Shown piece after piece: positions 41,568-51,532 of a stretch of 64,000 nt of DNA. The stretch lies in assembly GCF_021655555.1 (NCBI RefSeq), contig NZ_AP023086.1, positions 2,510,685-2,574,684 of the forward strand, read 5' to 3'. The notes under the pieces were generated by a model. That model had not been told where the DNA came from. It did no database searches and was given only the letters and a program-made list of their open reading frames with translations. This DNA is from Marinagarivorans cellulosilyticus (GTDB lineage Bacteria > Pseudomonadota > Gammaproteobacteria > Pseudomonadales > Cellvibrionaceae). The position numbers and the translations under genes were made by a program. Positions within the stretch are counted from its first letter, which is position 1. Every line of letters starts with the position of its first letter.

Positions 41568-42365
41568 ATGAATCGAATAACAACAACTTTGGATGCACTA
41601 AAAACCGAAGGCCGAAAAGCACTAGTCACCTATATTGTAAATGGCGACCCTACGCCCGATACAACATTGCTAAGCTTGCACAGCATGGTTGCAAACGGTG
41701 CTGATATTATCGAGGTGGGTGTGCCTTTTTCGGACCCTATGGCAGAAGGCCCAACTATTCAGCGCGCCCATGAAAGAGCATTAGTTCATGGCATTAGCTT
41801 AACAAGCACGTTGGATATTATTGCGCAATTCCGCAAGACCAATACCACAACGCCTATAGTGCTGATGGGTTACGCCAACCCTGTTGAGCGCATGGGCTAT
41901 GCGAATTTTGCTAAAAAAGCCGCCGCCGCAGGTGTTGATGGTTTATTAACCGTGGACTTACCGCCAGAAGAATCTTCCGATTTAGATGTTGAGCTTAAAG
42001 CGGTAGGTATTCAAAATATTTTCCTTGTCGCCCCAACTACTGCTGACGAGCGCATTGCGCACATCACCGCGTCTGCAACAGGCTTTATTTATTATGTGTC
42101 CTTAAAAGGGGTTACCGGAGCTGGTCATTTGGATGTGGATTCTGTAGCGCAAAAAGTCGCAGCTATACGAAGCACTACGGGTTTACCTGTGATGGTGGGC
42201 TTTGGTATTAAAGATGGTGCTAGCGCCAAAGCGGCTAGCCAAAGTGCTGATGGCGCCGTAGTGGGTAGTGCGTTGGTGGCACTAATGGCTGAAGGCTCTG
42301 CAGAAGAAATTGCACAGCGCGTGGGCGAAAAAGTCAGTGAAATTCGACAAGGTTTAGATGTTTAG
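41568..42365 (+). CDS. trpA: Tryptophan synthase alpha subunit TrpA
   Basis: 265-residue TIM-barrel that releases indole from indole-3-glycerol phosphate. The catalytic Glu lies in DIIEVGVPFSDPMAEGP, which also carries the catalytic Asp of the following loop; FIYYVSLKGVTGAG and VMVGFGIKDG form the phosphate site. It starts 1 bp after the trpB stop, so translation is coupled. Confidence 0.97.
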   Translation: MNRITTTLDALKTEGRKALVTYIVNGDPTPDTTLLSLHSMVANGADIIEVGVPFSDPMAEGPTIQRAHERALVHGISLTSTLDIIAQFRKTNTTTPIVLMGYANPVERMGYANFAKKAAAAGVDGLLTVDLPPEESSDLDVELKAVGIQNIFLVAPTTADERIAHITASATGFIYYVSLKGVTGAGHLDVDSVAQKVAAIRSTTGLPVMVGFGIKDGASAKAASQSADGAVVGSALVALMAEGSAEEIAQRVGEKVSEIRQGLDV

Positions 42366-42481
42366 ACGTTGCAAAATTCACGGCTAAATATACGACTAAG
42401 TATGCGCGCTTAAATCACAGCGGCGCTAAAATCGATACACAGTAAACGCAGGCCCCACAGGGGAAGCAAGAGGCAAGTAGA

Positions 42482-43351
42482 ATGAGTTGGTTTGATAAAA
42501 TTGTCCCCAAAGTTGTCCGCTCAGATGAGCGAAAAAGCGCAAGCAACATTCCTGAAGGCTTGTGGCAAAACTGTAAAAAATGCGCTGCTGTTTTGTATCG
42601 CCCCGAATTAGAGAAAAATTTAGGTGTGTGTCCTAAATGCGACCACCATATGCGTATAGGTGCTCGCAAGCGCTTGGATTTATTTTTAGACAGTGGCGAA
42701 CGAGAAGAGCTTGCAACAGACGTTTTACCCGTTGATCGTCTTAAATTTAAAGACGTGAAAAAATACAAAGACCGCTTAAGTACAGCGCAGAAAAAAACTG
42801 GCGAAAAAGATGCCTTAATCGCGATGCGCGGACAGTTAAAAGGTATGCCCGTTGTTGCTGTAGCGTTTGAGTTTGATTTTCACGGTGGTTCGATGGGCTA
42901 TGTTGTGGGCGAGCGTTTTACCCGCGCTGCGAACCGCGCGTTGGAAGAGGGCATTCCCTTGGTGTGTTTTCCGGCTACCGGCGGTGCCCGTATGCAGGAA
43001 GCTTTAATTTCTTTGATGCAGATGGCAAAAACCAGTGCAGTGATAGAGCGCATGAAGCAGCAAGGCGTGCCTTACATCTCGGTAATGACAGACCCTGTTT
43101 ATGGTGGCGTTTCTGCTAGTTTGGCGTTGTTAGGTGATATTAACGCGGCAGAGCCAGGTTCACGCGCTGGTTTTGCTGGCCCTAATATTATTGAGCAAAC
43201 GATTCGTCAAAAATTACCTAAAGGGTTTCAGCGTGCAGAGTTTTTGTTAGAGCACGGTGCTATCGATATGATTATTCACCGCAGTGAAATGCGTGACACA
43301 TTAGCGCGCCTATTAGCGAAAATGACAAACCAAGAGCAACCTGCCGCCTAA
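42482..43351 (+). CDS. accD: Acetyl-CoA carboxylase carboxyltransferase beta subunit AccD
   Basis: 289 residues. N-terminal zinc ribbon with two CxxC pairs (NCKKCA and VCPKCD), then the crotonase-like carboxyltransferase fold (FPATGGARMQEALISLMQMAKTS, SVMTDPVYGGVSASLALLGD). It transfers carboxyl from biotin to acetyl-CoA together with AccA for fatty acid synthesis. Stop overlaps folC (TAATG). Confidence 0.97.
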   Translation: MSWFDKIVPKVVRSDERKSASNIPEGLWQNCKKCAAVLYRPELEKNLGVCPKCDHHMRIGARKRLDLFLDSGEREELATDVLPVDRLKFKDVKKYKDRLSTAQKKTGEKDALIAMRGQLKGMPVVAVAFEFDFHGGSMGYVVGERFTRAANRALEEGIPLVCFPATGGARMQEALISLMQMAKTSAVIERMKQQGVPYISVMTDPVYGGVSASLALLGDINAAEPGSRAGFAGPNIIEQTIRQKLPKGFQRAEFLLEHGAIDMIIHRSEMRDTLARLLAKMTNQEQPAA

Positions 43352-44595
43352 TGACAGCACGTTTTAATACGCTCGCTGAGTGGTTGGCTTGGCAAGAAAG
43401 CCACCACCCGTCGGCCATCGATTTAGGTTTAGAGCGTGTTCGTATAGTGGCGGAGCGTTTAGGTGTGCTTTCGCCTAAAGCCCGGGTTATTACTGTCGCG
43501 GGCACTAACGGTAAGGGTAGCTGTGTTGCTACGCTTGAGGCATTGTTAAGTGCTGCCGGTAAGCGCTTTGGGGCCTATACTTCTCCGCACTTTATACGCT
43601 ACAACGAACGCGTTCGCTTGCAGGGCCAGCCTGTTAGCGATGCACAGCTATGCGATACCTTTGCTCGCATAGACGAGGCCCGTGGTGATATTTCTCTAAC
43701 GTATTTTGAGTTTGGCACCTTGGCCGCGATGGACATATTTAATCGCGAGCCGCTGGACTACTGGTTATTAGAGGTTGGTTTAGGTGGGCGCTTGGATGCC
43801 GTCAATATTGTTGCGCCTAGTGTCGCAGTAATTACATCGGTCGCTATAGATCACGAGGCTTGGTTAGGATCTACCCGCGAAGTTATAGGGGCGGAAAAAG
43901 CCGGCATTTGCCGCGCTGATGCTCCCTTGATTTGTGCCGATAGTGCTCCGCCAGAATCTGTGCGCAACCAGGTTGAGCAGCTAGGGTGCCCTGCGTTGTG
44001 GTGGGGCAAAGATTTTGGTGTTAAAGATAATACGCTGTGGACAAGCGCAGGTTTAAAACTCAGTGCTGCCGAAGTGCGTTTGCCATTGCCGAGTGTTGCA
44101 GCGGCTATACAGGTGTGCGAGTTGGAAGGGTGTTTACCCCAAGCCCAGCTTGTGAAAGCTATTGAGGCTGTGCAGTTAACTGGGCGAATGCAGTTATTAC
44201 CGGTTGGAGATGTATCTTTGCTGCTGGATGTTGCGCACAACCCCGCGGCAGCAGAGCTGTTAGCCGCCGAGTTAAAGCGGCGTAGCTTCAAGCCAATGCC
44301 TGCCATTGTCGCTGTTATGGCAGATAAAGACTTAAATGGTGTATTGGCCCCTTTAATACCGTGGGTGAGCCACTGGCATTGTGTACTTCTTGCAGACAAC
44401 CCTCGGGCAGCGCAACCTGAGGCCGTGGCTGCTGTTTTACAGCAATTGCAGGTAAGTGGCGATGCTATTACCGTTGGAAGGACAGTGACCAACGCAATAG
44501 ACGGTTTACAACAACAGGATTTTGCGGCCCAACAAGCATTGGTTTTTGGCTCTTTCTTTACGGTTGCCGAAGCGTTGAGTTGTTGCGAAAGTTAA
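43351..44595 (+). CDS. folC: Bifunctional folylpolyglutamate/dihydrofolate synthase FolC
   Basis: 414 residues, Mur-ligase-like. The ATP loop VAGTNGKGSCVATLE is near residues 48-62, followed by TSPHFIRYNERVRL and the metal/folate block LLEVGLGGRLDAVNIV...ITSVAIDHEAWLG. A C-terminal domain holds LLLDVAHNPAAAELL. It adds glutamates to folates. Linked to accD by a 1-bp overlap. Confidence 0.96.
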   Translation: MTARFNTLAEWLAWQESHHPSAIDLGLERVRIVAERLGVLSPKARVITVAGTNGKGSCVATLEALLSAAGKRFGAYTSPHFIRYNERVRLQGQPVSDAQLCDTFARIDEARGDISLTYFEFGTLAAMDIFNREPLDYWLLEVGLGGRLDAVNIVAPSVAVITSVAIDHEAWLGSTREVIGAEKAGICRADAPLICADSAPPESVRNQVEQLGCPALWWGKDFGVKDNTLWTSAGLKLSAAEVRLPLPSVAAAIQVCELEGCLPQAQLVKAIEAVQLTGRMQLLPVGDVSLLLDVAHNPAAAELLAAELKRRSFKPMPAIVAVMADKDLNGVLAPLIPWVSHWHCVLLADNPRAAQPEAVAAVLQQLQVSGDAITVGRTVTNAIDGLQQQDFAAQQALVFGSFFTVAEALSCCES

Positions 44596-44712
44596 GCCGC
44601 GAGCGGATATGTTTGTGGGCGTTATGCTTTTTTATTGGCGCTTTTTTGAAAGGCGTTGTTAATTTTGTTGTGCTAAGGCATACAAAGTAAAAGCGGTAAG
44701 TGGGTTATTAAT

Positions 44713-45237
44713 ATGGATGATGGTTTAAAGCAGCGGCTCATTGGTGCCATTGTGCTATTGGCGATAGCGGTAATTTTTATTCCGGTATTGTTCGATCGTC
44801 AAACAATCACGCCTGTGAGTATTACCACGCAAGTACCACCAATGCCGACTATTGAAATTGAGCCTATTGTTGTGGCTCAAGCGCCAGAGGTGCCCTCGCC
44901 AGCGCCAGAACCTGAGCAAATGTTTATTCCGGATGAGACTAAACCAGAGCCCGAAACACCCGCTGCACCAACATTAAATGATAACGGCGTGCCTAATGGT
45001 TGGGTGTTGCAAGTTATTAGTTACAGCGAAAAAGCGAAAGCTATTTCTTTTCGGGATCGTCTTATTGAAGACGGTTACCATGCATTTTTACGCGATGCAA
45101 AAACCTCGAAGGGCTTGCATCACCGCGTTTATATCGGCCCCAAACTCGATAAAAAAGCGTTGCTAGCCGATAAAAAAATAGTGGATTCGAAGTATAAGAT
45201 ATCCAGCATTTTATTGGATATGACACCCAAGCAATAA
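44713..45237 (+). CDS. dedD: SPOR-domain cell-division protein (DedD-like)
   Basis: 174 residues: a short cytoplasmic start, one membrane helix (LIGAIVLLAIAVIFIPVLF, about 9-27), a Pro/Glu-rich periplasmic linker and a C-terminal SPOR domain (about 95-174, GWVLQVISYSEKAKAISFRDRLIEDGYHAFL). SPOR domains bind denuded peptidoglycan at the septum. Position after folC is typical of dedD; the usual cvpA-purF do not follow. Confidence 0.88.
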   Translation: MDDGLKQRLIGAIVLLAIAVIFIPVLFDRQTITPVSITTQVPPMPTIEIEPIVVAQAPEVPSPAPEPEQMFIPDETKPEPETPAAPTLNDNGVPNGWVLQVISYSEKAKAISFRDRLIEDGYHAFLRDAKTSKGLHHRVYIGPKLDKKALLADKKIVDSKYKISSILLDMTPKQ

Positions 45238-45241
45238 AAGC

Positions 45242-48200
45242 TTAGCCGGCTTCGTGGCTTTCGAGTGCTGCGGTAAACGCATCGAAAGTTTCCAGTAAAA
45301 CGGGTAAAAATCCTTCAATGGCGACTTTGTCATTAGCCATCAAATAACCTTCAAATTCAGCACATTTTTTTTGTAATTGCACGCCGCCTAAATTCGCCGA
45401 TACGCCTTTAATATTGTGCGTGAAAGCTTTGGCTTCTTCGAAATTTTCTTTGGCTACGGCTTCTTTAACCTCTGCAATTTTTTGCGGCATGTCTTCCATA
45501 AACATTGTAATGAGCTGCATTAGGCGATCGTTACGGTGTTTTACTCGCTTTAATATGGCTTCTTTATCCCAAACGGGTTCTTCTTCACTACTGGTCTCTG
45601 CTTTTTCCTCGGTACTCGGTGCTTGGGGTGTTGGCGGTTCGGGTAAATTTTCTGAAGCACTGCTTTGTAGCTCGGCTGCTTGTGAGGGCTGCGCTTGTGA
45701 AGGTAGTGCTTGTGGCGCTGAAACTGCCTCAAGATTGAGGTTGGCTCGTAATACTTCCTCTAGGGTGTCTGGGTCTATAGGTTTACTAATGTAATCATTC
45801 ATCCCTGATTGTAAGCATTTTTCCCTATCGCCGGTCATGGCGTTTGCTGTCATGGCAATAATGGGAACATTTTGATATTTTTTACCTGCCGCGTTGTCTC
45901 TGATTTGGCGCGTGGCTTCGTAACCGTCCATTACAGGCATTTGGCAGTCCATTAAAATAGCTTCAAATGGTGGAATATCTGCCGGTGCCGTCGCCAGTGC
46001 GCGTATAGCTTCGTTGCCATTATTCGCTAAGGTAACGGTTAAGCCTAAATCTTGCAGTAAGCCCTGAGCCACCTCTTGGTTAATGGGATTATCTTCGACT
46101 AAAAGCACGCGGCAAGTTTGCTCTGTAATGCGGCTGCTGCTTTCGCTGGTTTTTTTATTGCTGATGGCAATCAAACCTTCGTTGCTATTGTTGCCGGTCA
46201 ATAATTGCATCAGGGTATTAAATAAGTCTGATGGTGATATAGGTTTGGTTAAGCTCGCATGAAAACCAAGGTTGGCGAAATCTTGATGTGTGGCGCGGTC
46301 GCCTTGCCCGGTCAGCAATATCCTTAATTGCTTTTGGTGGTCTGGCATTTGGGCTATTTGCAGGCTAAGTTGGGTGCCGGTGTTGTAGGGCAGTTGATTG
46401 TTAATGATGGCGAAATCAATAGAGCCGCGCTGCGCATTAAGAATTTTTAAAGCTGATTCGCTATTTTCAGCTTCGTACGTTTTTGCGCGCCAGCTATGAA
46501 GGATAGAGATAATTTGTTTGCGCTGTGGTGCGCAGCCATCGACGACTAGAATATTGTGAGCGCTTAGGTCTAACCACGGAAGCCCTTGTACTTTTTCTTC
46601 GCTACTTTTTAATTGAGCATAAAAGGTGAAGTTAGAGCCTTGGTCTATTTCACTTGAAACAACAATTCTACCGCTCATTAAGTGGCATAACTTAAGGCAT
46701 ATTGCCAAGCCCAGCCCTGTACCGCCATATTTGCGGGTAGTGCTGGTATCCACTTGGGTAAAGCTTTCAAAGAGTGATGAAAGCTTATTGTTCGGTATGC
46801 CAATACCGGTATCGATAACACTGCATTTAAGCTCGGCGGTATCGCCCTCTAGGGTTAGAATTGGGCAAATTTTAATGAAGCCTGTTTCGGTAAATTTAAT
46901 AGCATTGCCGACTAGGTTAATAATAACTTGGCGAAGGCGGCCTGGGTCCCCAATGACCTTGCAGCTTGGGATGCTGCTGTAGTCTACGACTAATTCAAGC
47001 CCTTTTTCTTGTGCGCGCAATGCTAAGGGCGCTGTTGTTTCTGCAAAGAATTTGTGAATATCAAAGCTAATGGATTCTAACTCCATTTTTCCCGCTTCAA
47101 TTTTCGAGAAATCGAGAATGTCATTAATCAGCGTTAATAACGATTTTGCACTATTTAGCGCTAAGGTCGCAAAATGGTCTTGTTTTTGGTTAAGCTGCTC
47201 GCGCATAAGTAAGCTAAGCATACCTATGATGCCATTCATTGGGGTGCGAATTTCGTGGCTCATACTGGCAAGAAACTCGCTTTTGGCTTTATTGGCTATA
47301 GCTGCTTCGGTGGCCATGGTATTGGCCTTTGTTAATGTTTTTTGCAATTCTTGGTTGGTCATCAACAGCTCGTAGGCTGTTTTTTTACTGGCGGTAATAT
47401 CGGTATGGGTGCCGTACATCATTAGTGCTCGGCCATCTTTGGAGCGGGTGATGACTTGTCCGGTATCTTGTATCCATACCCAATCTCCATTTTTGTGGCG
47501 CATGCGAATTTCAACGTCGTAAAGTGGTGTTTGGCCACTAATATGCGCGACGAGCTTTTCGGACGAAATGGGGTAGTCTTCTGGGTGGATTAGATCTTCC
47601 CACGTTTTAATGGTTATGGGTTGAAGCTCTTCTAATGTGTAGCCAATAAGCTGCGCCCAAGTTTCGTTAACAATGGCTTCGCCGGTTTGTAAGTTCCACT
47701 CCCATGTGCCGGCATTAATGCCTTGGATGATGCTCGCGAGTCGCTGTTTTTCTTTTTGCAATTCAGATTTAGATTTCTTTATGCGCACGACATGTAGCGA
47801 GGTGCGTTGCAATAGGTAGGCGATACCGGCGAGAAGGAGTGAAAACACCAGCCCTGTGGCGAGCAGCATAATTGGCATTCGGTTAGCGCTGGCATCTATG
47901 CTTTGGGTTTGGGTTGATAGCGCAATAATAAGTTCGTGGTTGTAAATGTGGCGACTTGTCTTGGCGGTTAGCCCTTCGTTAATTGCTGCCTCATCGCCAT
48001 AAATACTTTGGTTAGCCAGCGATATATGGATGTTGAATTTTTTGAGTTGAAGCTCTTCTATGGATTCTTCAATAACAGACTGCAGCCACGTTTGTGTTTT
48101 AAAAACGGCAACAATAAAACCTTCAAAATCATTGTTAGTCAAAATCGGGAAGTACATCAATACACCAGTACCGCCTTGAGCTAAAGCGATAGGGGGCGTC

Positions 48201-48775
48201 ATTGTTGTGATGGCGTGTTTGTAGGCTTTTTCCAGCGAGGCTTTGCGCTCGGGTTCTTCTGAAAGGTTAAGGCCTAAAATCGAACGGTTGCCTTCTAAAG
48301 GTACTGCCCAGCGAACTACTAAGTTGGAATCGACCCATTCAATTGCGTGATAGCCCGGTTCGTCGTTGACCATATTTAAAGCATCAGCTTCAAACTCTTC
48401 TTGGCTTAAACCATTGTGAATGGGCCACCGGTAAGTTAGGCGTTGTAGTGCGCGCGCGCGTTGGTGCAAATCTTTGTAGATGTCGTTACTGAGGCCCTGA
48501 GCATAATAATTAAGTAACTTTTCTTGCTCTTTACTGCTTTGCTCGGACACTAAACTGTAAAGCAATAAGCTGAGGGTGCACGCGACCATGCCCACTAAAA
48601 GTGGGAGTATGGGCTGATTAATAATGGGTGCCGACCGGTTGATTAAACGCGACATTACAAGATGCTGACCCCTGCCATTGCTCGATACGTGTAAGTGCAT
48701 GCAGGCTCGGTAAGTATCCTGCAGCAGACTCTTCGCTTCGCTAATTCCTTCTTTAACTATAGCTATTTTCACCAT
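45242..48775 (-). CDS. Hybrid sensor histidine kinase (CHASE-PAS-HisKA-HATPase-REC-REC-Hpt)
   Basis: 1177 residues. Two membrane helices (about 53-75 and 301-322) bracket a periplasmic CHASE-like sensor (about 100-295). Then come PAS (about 345-465), HisKA with phospho-His507 in SMSHEIRTPMNGI, HATPase (NLVGNAIKF, DTGIGIP, GGTGLGLAI), REC1 (about 740-850), REC2 with phospho-Asp943 in LMDCQMPVMDG, and Hpt with His1120 in FTHNIKGVSANLGG. REC1 is degenerate: the phospho-acceptor position is Asn792 (IINNQLP) and the acidic pair is VDG, so it probably does not accept phosphate. The start is uncertain; ATG 48655 would place the first helix near the N-terminus. No response-regulator partner gene is adjacent. 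Confidence 0.92.
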   Translation of the reverse strand: MVKIAIVKEGISEAKSLLQDTYRACMHLHVSSNGRGQHLVMSRLINRSAPIINQPILPLLVGMVACTLSLLLYSLVSEQSSKEQEKLLNYYAQGLSNDIYKDLHQRARALQRLTYRWPIHNGLSQEEFEADALNMVNDEPGYHAIEWVDSNLVVRWAVPLEGNRSILGLNLSEEPERKASLEKAYKHAITTMTPPIALAQGGTGVLMYFPILTNNDFEGFIVAVFKTQTWLQSVIEESIEELQLKKFNIHISLANQSIYGDEAAINEGLTAKTSRHIYNHELIIALSTQTQSIDASANRMPIMLLATGLVFSLLLAGIAYLLQRTSLHVVRIKKSKSELQKEKQRLASIIQGINAGTWEWNLQTGEAIVNETWAQLIGYTLEELQPITIKTWEDLIHPEDYPISSEKLVAHISGQTPLYDVEIRMRHKNGDWVWIQDTGQVITRSKDGRALMMYGTHTDITASKKTAYELLMTNQELQKTLTKANTMATEAAIANKAKSEFLASMSHEIRTPMNGIIGMLSLLMREQLNQKQDHFATLALNSAKSLLTLINDILDFSKIEAGKMELESISFDIHKFFAETTAPLALRAQEKGLELVVDYSSIPSCKVIGDPGRLRQVIINLVGNAIKFTETGFIKICPILTLEGDTAELKCSVIDTGIGIPNNKLSSLFESFTQVDTSTTRKYGGTGLGLAICLKLCHLMSGRIVVSSEIDQGSNFTFYAQLKSSEEKVQGLPWLDLSAHNILVVDGCAPQRKQIISILHSWRAKTYEAENSESALKILNAQRGSIDFAIINNQLPYNTGTQLSLQIAQMPDHQKQLRILLTGQGDRATHQDFANLGFHASLTKPISPSDLFNTLMQLLTGNNSNEGLIAISNKKTSESSSRITEQTCRVLLVEDNPINQEVAQGLLQDLGLTVTLANNGNEAIRALATAPADIPPFEAILMDCQMPVMDGYEATRQIRDNAAGKKYQNVPIIAMTANAMTGDREKCLQSGMNDYISKPIDPDTLEEVLRANLNLEAVSAPQALPSQAQPSQAAELQSSASENLPEPPTPQAPSTEEKAETSSEEEPVWDKEAILKRVKHRNDRLMQLITMFMEDMPQKIAEVKEAVAKENFEEAKAFTHNIKGVSANLGGVQLQKKCAEFEGYLMANDKVAIEGFLPVLLETFDAFTAALESHEAG

Positions 48776-49246
48776 AAACGAAGGTGAGTTTATGTTTGAA
48801 AGTTAATTTCTATTCGACTTTTTCTCAGTGCGTGCCAAAAGATTGGCGTATTAGTTGTGTTGTGCTCTGCTGGGCATTTGGTGGGTGTTTTGTTTTTGCG
48901 TTATGGCGTCATTTGTAGTGTTGTTATTTAAGCGACCTTATTGACTTTCGAGAAGTGGAATTACCCGAATCACTGACAAGGGTGTCATTCAAGGAGGTAA
49001 ATTTCACCGCTGTGAATATGGTCACGAATATTGCTGAAATAATTACGAGTAGATCGCAAAGATCCACTTTATTTATTTGACTTGAAGCGCGACTGATTAG
49101 AATGGCCGGCTGCTACGTGGCCTTGCGCTGGGAACAATACGTGACTCCCCGGGCTTTCTTTAGGCGTGGAGTTGTGGCTTGTACTAGCCGCCCATTAGAA
49201 CAAAAAATATTAAAACGATATCGGTATTATTAGGGGTTTGACATTT
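48776..49246. promoter_or_regulatory. Divergent intergenic region, kinase / LacI-type regulator
   Basis: 471 bp without a convincing gene. It contains TGACA-AGGG-TGTCA, a small perfect inverted repeat (48974-48987), a strong AAGGAGGT (48991-48998) that does not lead to a sizeable frame, and CGATATCG (49216-49223) 23 bp before the regulator start. The last has the CG-centred symmetry common in LacI-family operators and could be autoregulatory. Confidence 0.4.
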
Positions 49247-50320
49247 ATGACGGAATTTGAGTCTGCTAAGGCGACCATTAATGATGTTGCCAGCCATGCT
49301 GGGGTGTCTAAAAAAACAGTATCTCGAGTAATTAATAATGAGTTAAATGTTCGCCCTGAAACTCGCGAGCGGGTTCAAAAGGCAATGGCAGAGCTAAATT
49401 ATTACCCCAATTTGTCTGCCCGTAGTTTGGCTTCTAAGCGTTCTTATTTAGTGGCAATGTTGTATTTTGATGTTGGCGCTTATTATTTACACCAATTGCA
49501 AGGTGGCATGTTAGATCACTTTTCTATGCGCAATTATTCTTTACTGATGCAACCTTGCGAGGGTTCTCCTGAACAAATATTGGCGTTGGTAGAGCATAAA
49601 GCGCGTTATATGAACATTGATGGTTTTGTGCTGGTTCCGCCATTGGTATGTATGTCACCACTAACGTCGTTGTTAAAGCGGTTGGGTAAGCCTTATATTC
49701 GCATTACGCCGCGCGAAGAATACGACGGCTTTTCTGAGGTTTTGTGTGACGACGAGCAAGCGTCGTATGAACTCACAACGCATTTAATACAGCAAGGCCA
49801 TAAAACGATTGCCTTTGTTCGCGGCAACCCCGAGTGCCTTTCGACAATCACGCGCTATGAAGGGTATAAGCGAGCGTTGCTCAGTCACGGTTTACCTGTT
49901 GATGAACAATATGTGGTTGCAGGAACTTATGAATTTAGTTCTGGGGTGGTTGCTGCTAAAACGTTATTGCAGCGCCCAGTTAGACCGACAGCAATTTTTT
50001 GCAGTAATGACGATATGGCTGCGGGGGTATTGTCTGTTGCTCACGAACTTAATATTGCCGTGCCTCAAGCGCTTGCTGTTGCCGGTTATGATGACTCGCC
50101 TTTAGCAAAACAATCGTGGCCTGGGTTAACATCCGTAAAACAACCCAATCGTCGTATGGCGGAAATTGCCGCGAATAAGCTCATTGATAAAATCGAAAAA
50201 ATAGATAACACCGATTACCCTCAAAATATCGCATGCGAGGTTATTTATCGCAATTCAACCGAGGGCTGGCAAGCTAAACTAGAGGCGGTGGCCGGCTCGA
50301 AAACAGAAGAAGGGGTTTAA
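49247..50320 (+). CDS. LacI-family transcriptional regulator
   Basis: 357 residues from ATG 49247. N-terminal LacI HTH with hinge (ATINDVASHAGVSKKTVSRVIN...PETRERVQKAMAELNYYPN, about 8-58), then a periplasmic-binding-protein-like sugar sensor (YLVAMLYFDVGAYYLHQLQGGM; later PTAIFCSNDDMAAGVLSVAHEL and VAGYDDSPLAKQSWPGLTSVKQP). Such regulators in Cellvibrionaceae often control carbohydrate utilisation. No carbohydrate gene is adjacent, so its target is unknown. Confidence 0.93.
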   Translation: MTEFESAKATINDVASHAGVSKKTVSRVINNELNVRPETRERVQKAMAELNYYPNLSARSLASKRSYLVAMLYFDVGAYYLHQLQGGMLDHFSMRNYSLLMQPCEGSPEQILALVEHKARYMNIDGFVLVPPLVCMSPLTSLLKRLGKPYIRITPREEYDGFSEVLCDDEQASYELTTHLIQQGHKTIAFVRGNPECLSTITRYEGYKRALLSHGLPVDEQYVVAGTYEFSSGVVAAKTLLQRPVRPTAIFCSNDDMAAGVLSVAHELNIAVPQALAVAGYDDSPLAKQSWPGLTSVKQPNRRMAEIAANKLIDKIEKIDNTDYPQNIACEVIYRNSTEGWQAKLEAVAGSKTEEGV

Positions 50321-50334
50321 AGCAGGTCCAAATT

Positions 50335-51228
50335 TTACACAACGGGTGTCGCGTCGAATTTGAAATGATTCTTGGCAATATTAAGCTGAATTAATTTGGG
50401 TTGTTTCTTCATGTCTGCACACGCTTTTTTTACTGATTGGCGGGTGCTTTCGTCACAATCGATGCCAAGATAAACTGCGCGAATACTGCCTGGGGTTAGC
50501 ATCCTTTCGTCTCGGTTGGGATGGTCTGTTTTTCTGAAGCTTCCGTTCCTTGGCACAAGCGCTCGCCATTCGCGCTCTTCCGATAAAAAGCTGGGTTTTG
50601 ATAATAAGTTTTTTGGGAACCGCTGGTTTGGGTTTACCGCTAAGTTATACAGCAGTTGGTTAATTTGCTCTTTTAGGGTTGTGAGCTGTGGGCGCTCGTT
50701 TGTATAAATAACGGGTTGAACCTGCTCTAACCCGTTGTCGGTATCTGGTGCAATACCAATTGCGATGCCGCGATGGTTATCGGCAAACTTTTCCCACGCT
50801 TGCGGCAGGTCGCTTGAGGCACAAAAGCAGCAAGTGCGCACAGATTCAACAAACATCTGCCATTTTTGTAAAGACGCGTGTAGCTGCTCTTCTTTTTGTG
50901 CAACCATTCGGCTCAGTAAATCTTTGAGTACGGATTCAGCTTCCTGCGGGGAGTTAAAACGCTCTTCATCGCGCCACCGGTTAATGGCAGTCATCAATGG
51001 TGTATCCCCCTGAGGCCTATCATCATTAAAGATAAGCGTCGTCGAAAGCTTAACGGTTGCTTCAAGAAGTTCTTGGCTACTGAAGGGGATAGCGCATTTG
51101 CCATTCATCTCAAAGGGCGATGAATATAAATTAGGGCTACTCCATAGCAGGCTTTGTGAGCGAAGTATGGCGAGGCCTGCGTCAGCGCTGACGTATTTAA
51201 TAAGTTGTTTGGGGCGCTCGGCGGTCAC
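50335..51228 (-). CDS. DUF2971 domain protein
   Basis: 297-residue soluble protein. Start LIKYVSADAGLAILRSQSLLWSSPNLYSSPFEMNG, a central CCFCASSDLPQAWEKFADNHRGIAIGI and late EREWRALVPRNG match the DUF2971 layout. Function of the family is unknown; members occur on chromosomes and in defence or mobile contexts. It is convergent with the LacI-type gene (14 bp apart). Confidence 0.85.
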   Translation of the reverse strand: MTAERPKQLIKYVSADAGLAILRSQSLLWSSPNLYSSPFEMNGKCAIPFSSQELLEATVKLSTTLIFNDDRPQGDTPLMTAINRWRDEERFNSPQEAESVLKDLLSRMVAQKEEQLHASLQKWQMFVESVRTCCFCASSDLPQAWEKFADNHRGIAIGIAPDTDNGLEQVQPVIYTNERPQLTTLKEQINQLLYNLAVNPNQRFPKNLLSKPSFLSEEREWRALVPRNGSFRKTDHPNRDERMLTPGSIRAVYLGIDCDESTRQSVKKACADMKKQPKLIQLNIAKNHFKFDATPVV

Positions 51229-51449
51229 TGTCAGTCTCGTTATTAGTGCGTCAATGTGTTGGTGTCCATCTTAAGGGTAGTTGCTGTTGCGCAATCGTGT
51301 TTGCTTTTTGCTGCTTTCTTGTGAAAACAGCCGTTACTTAATACGCCTGCTCGTTGATTGTGTCGTTAGCGTCAGCGTTTGGGGCGAGTCTATAAGTAAT
51401 TCTTGGCTGTAACCAGGTCGAGGCTGCGCTCGAAATTCTATGTTTCCAC

Positions 51450-51477
51450 TTGCGCTAGACAATGCCGCAGCTAAAAT
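51450..51477 (+). promoter_or_regulatory. Possible pyrB promoter
   Basis: TTGCGC (51450-51455) and TAAAAT (51472-51477) lie 16 bp apart, 55 bp upstream of the pyrB start. Reasonable sigma-70 match, not more. The remainder of the 304-bp gap (51229-51532) shows nothing distinct, and I see no pyrimidine-attenuator hairpin. Confidence 0.3.
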
Positions 51478-51532
51478 ACGCCGAGTTTGCGCTCAGCATC
51501 TTCGCTATTACTGTTCTATTAAGGGGTTTGCC

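Noticed and set aside
48991..49072. Short frame after a strong AAGGAGGT in the kinase/LacI gap
   Set aside because: Only about 22 codons, with spacing too long for the Shine-Dalgarno sequence. Not enough to call a gene.
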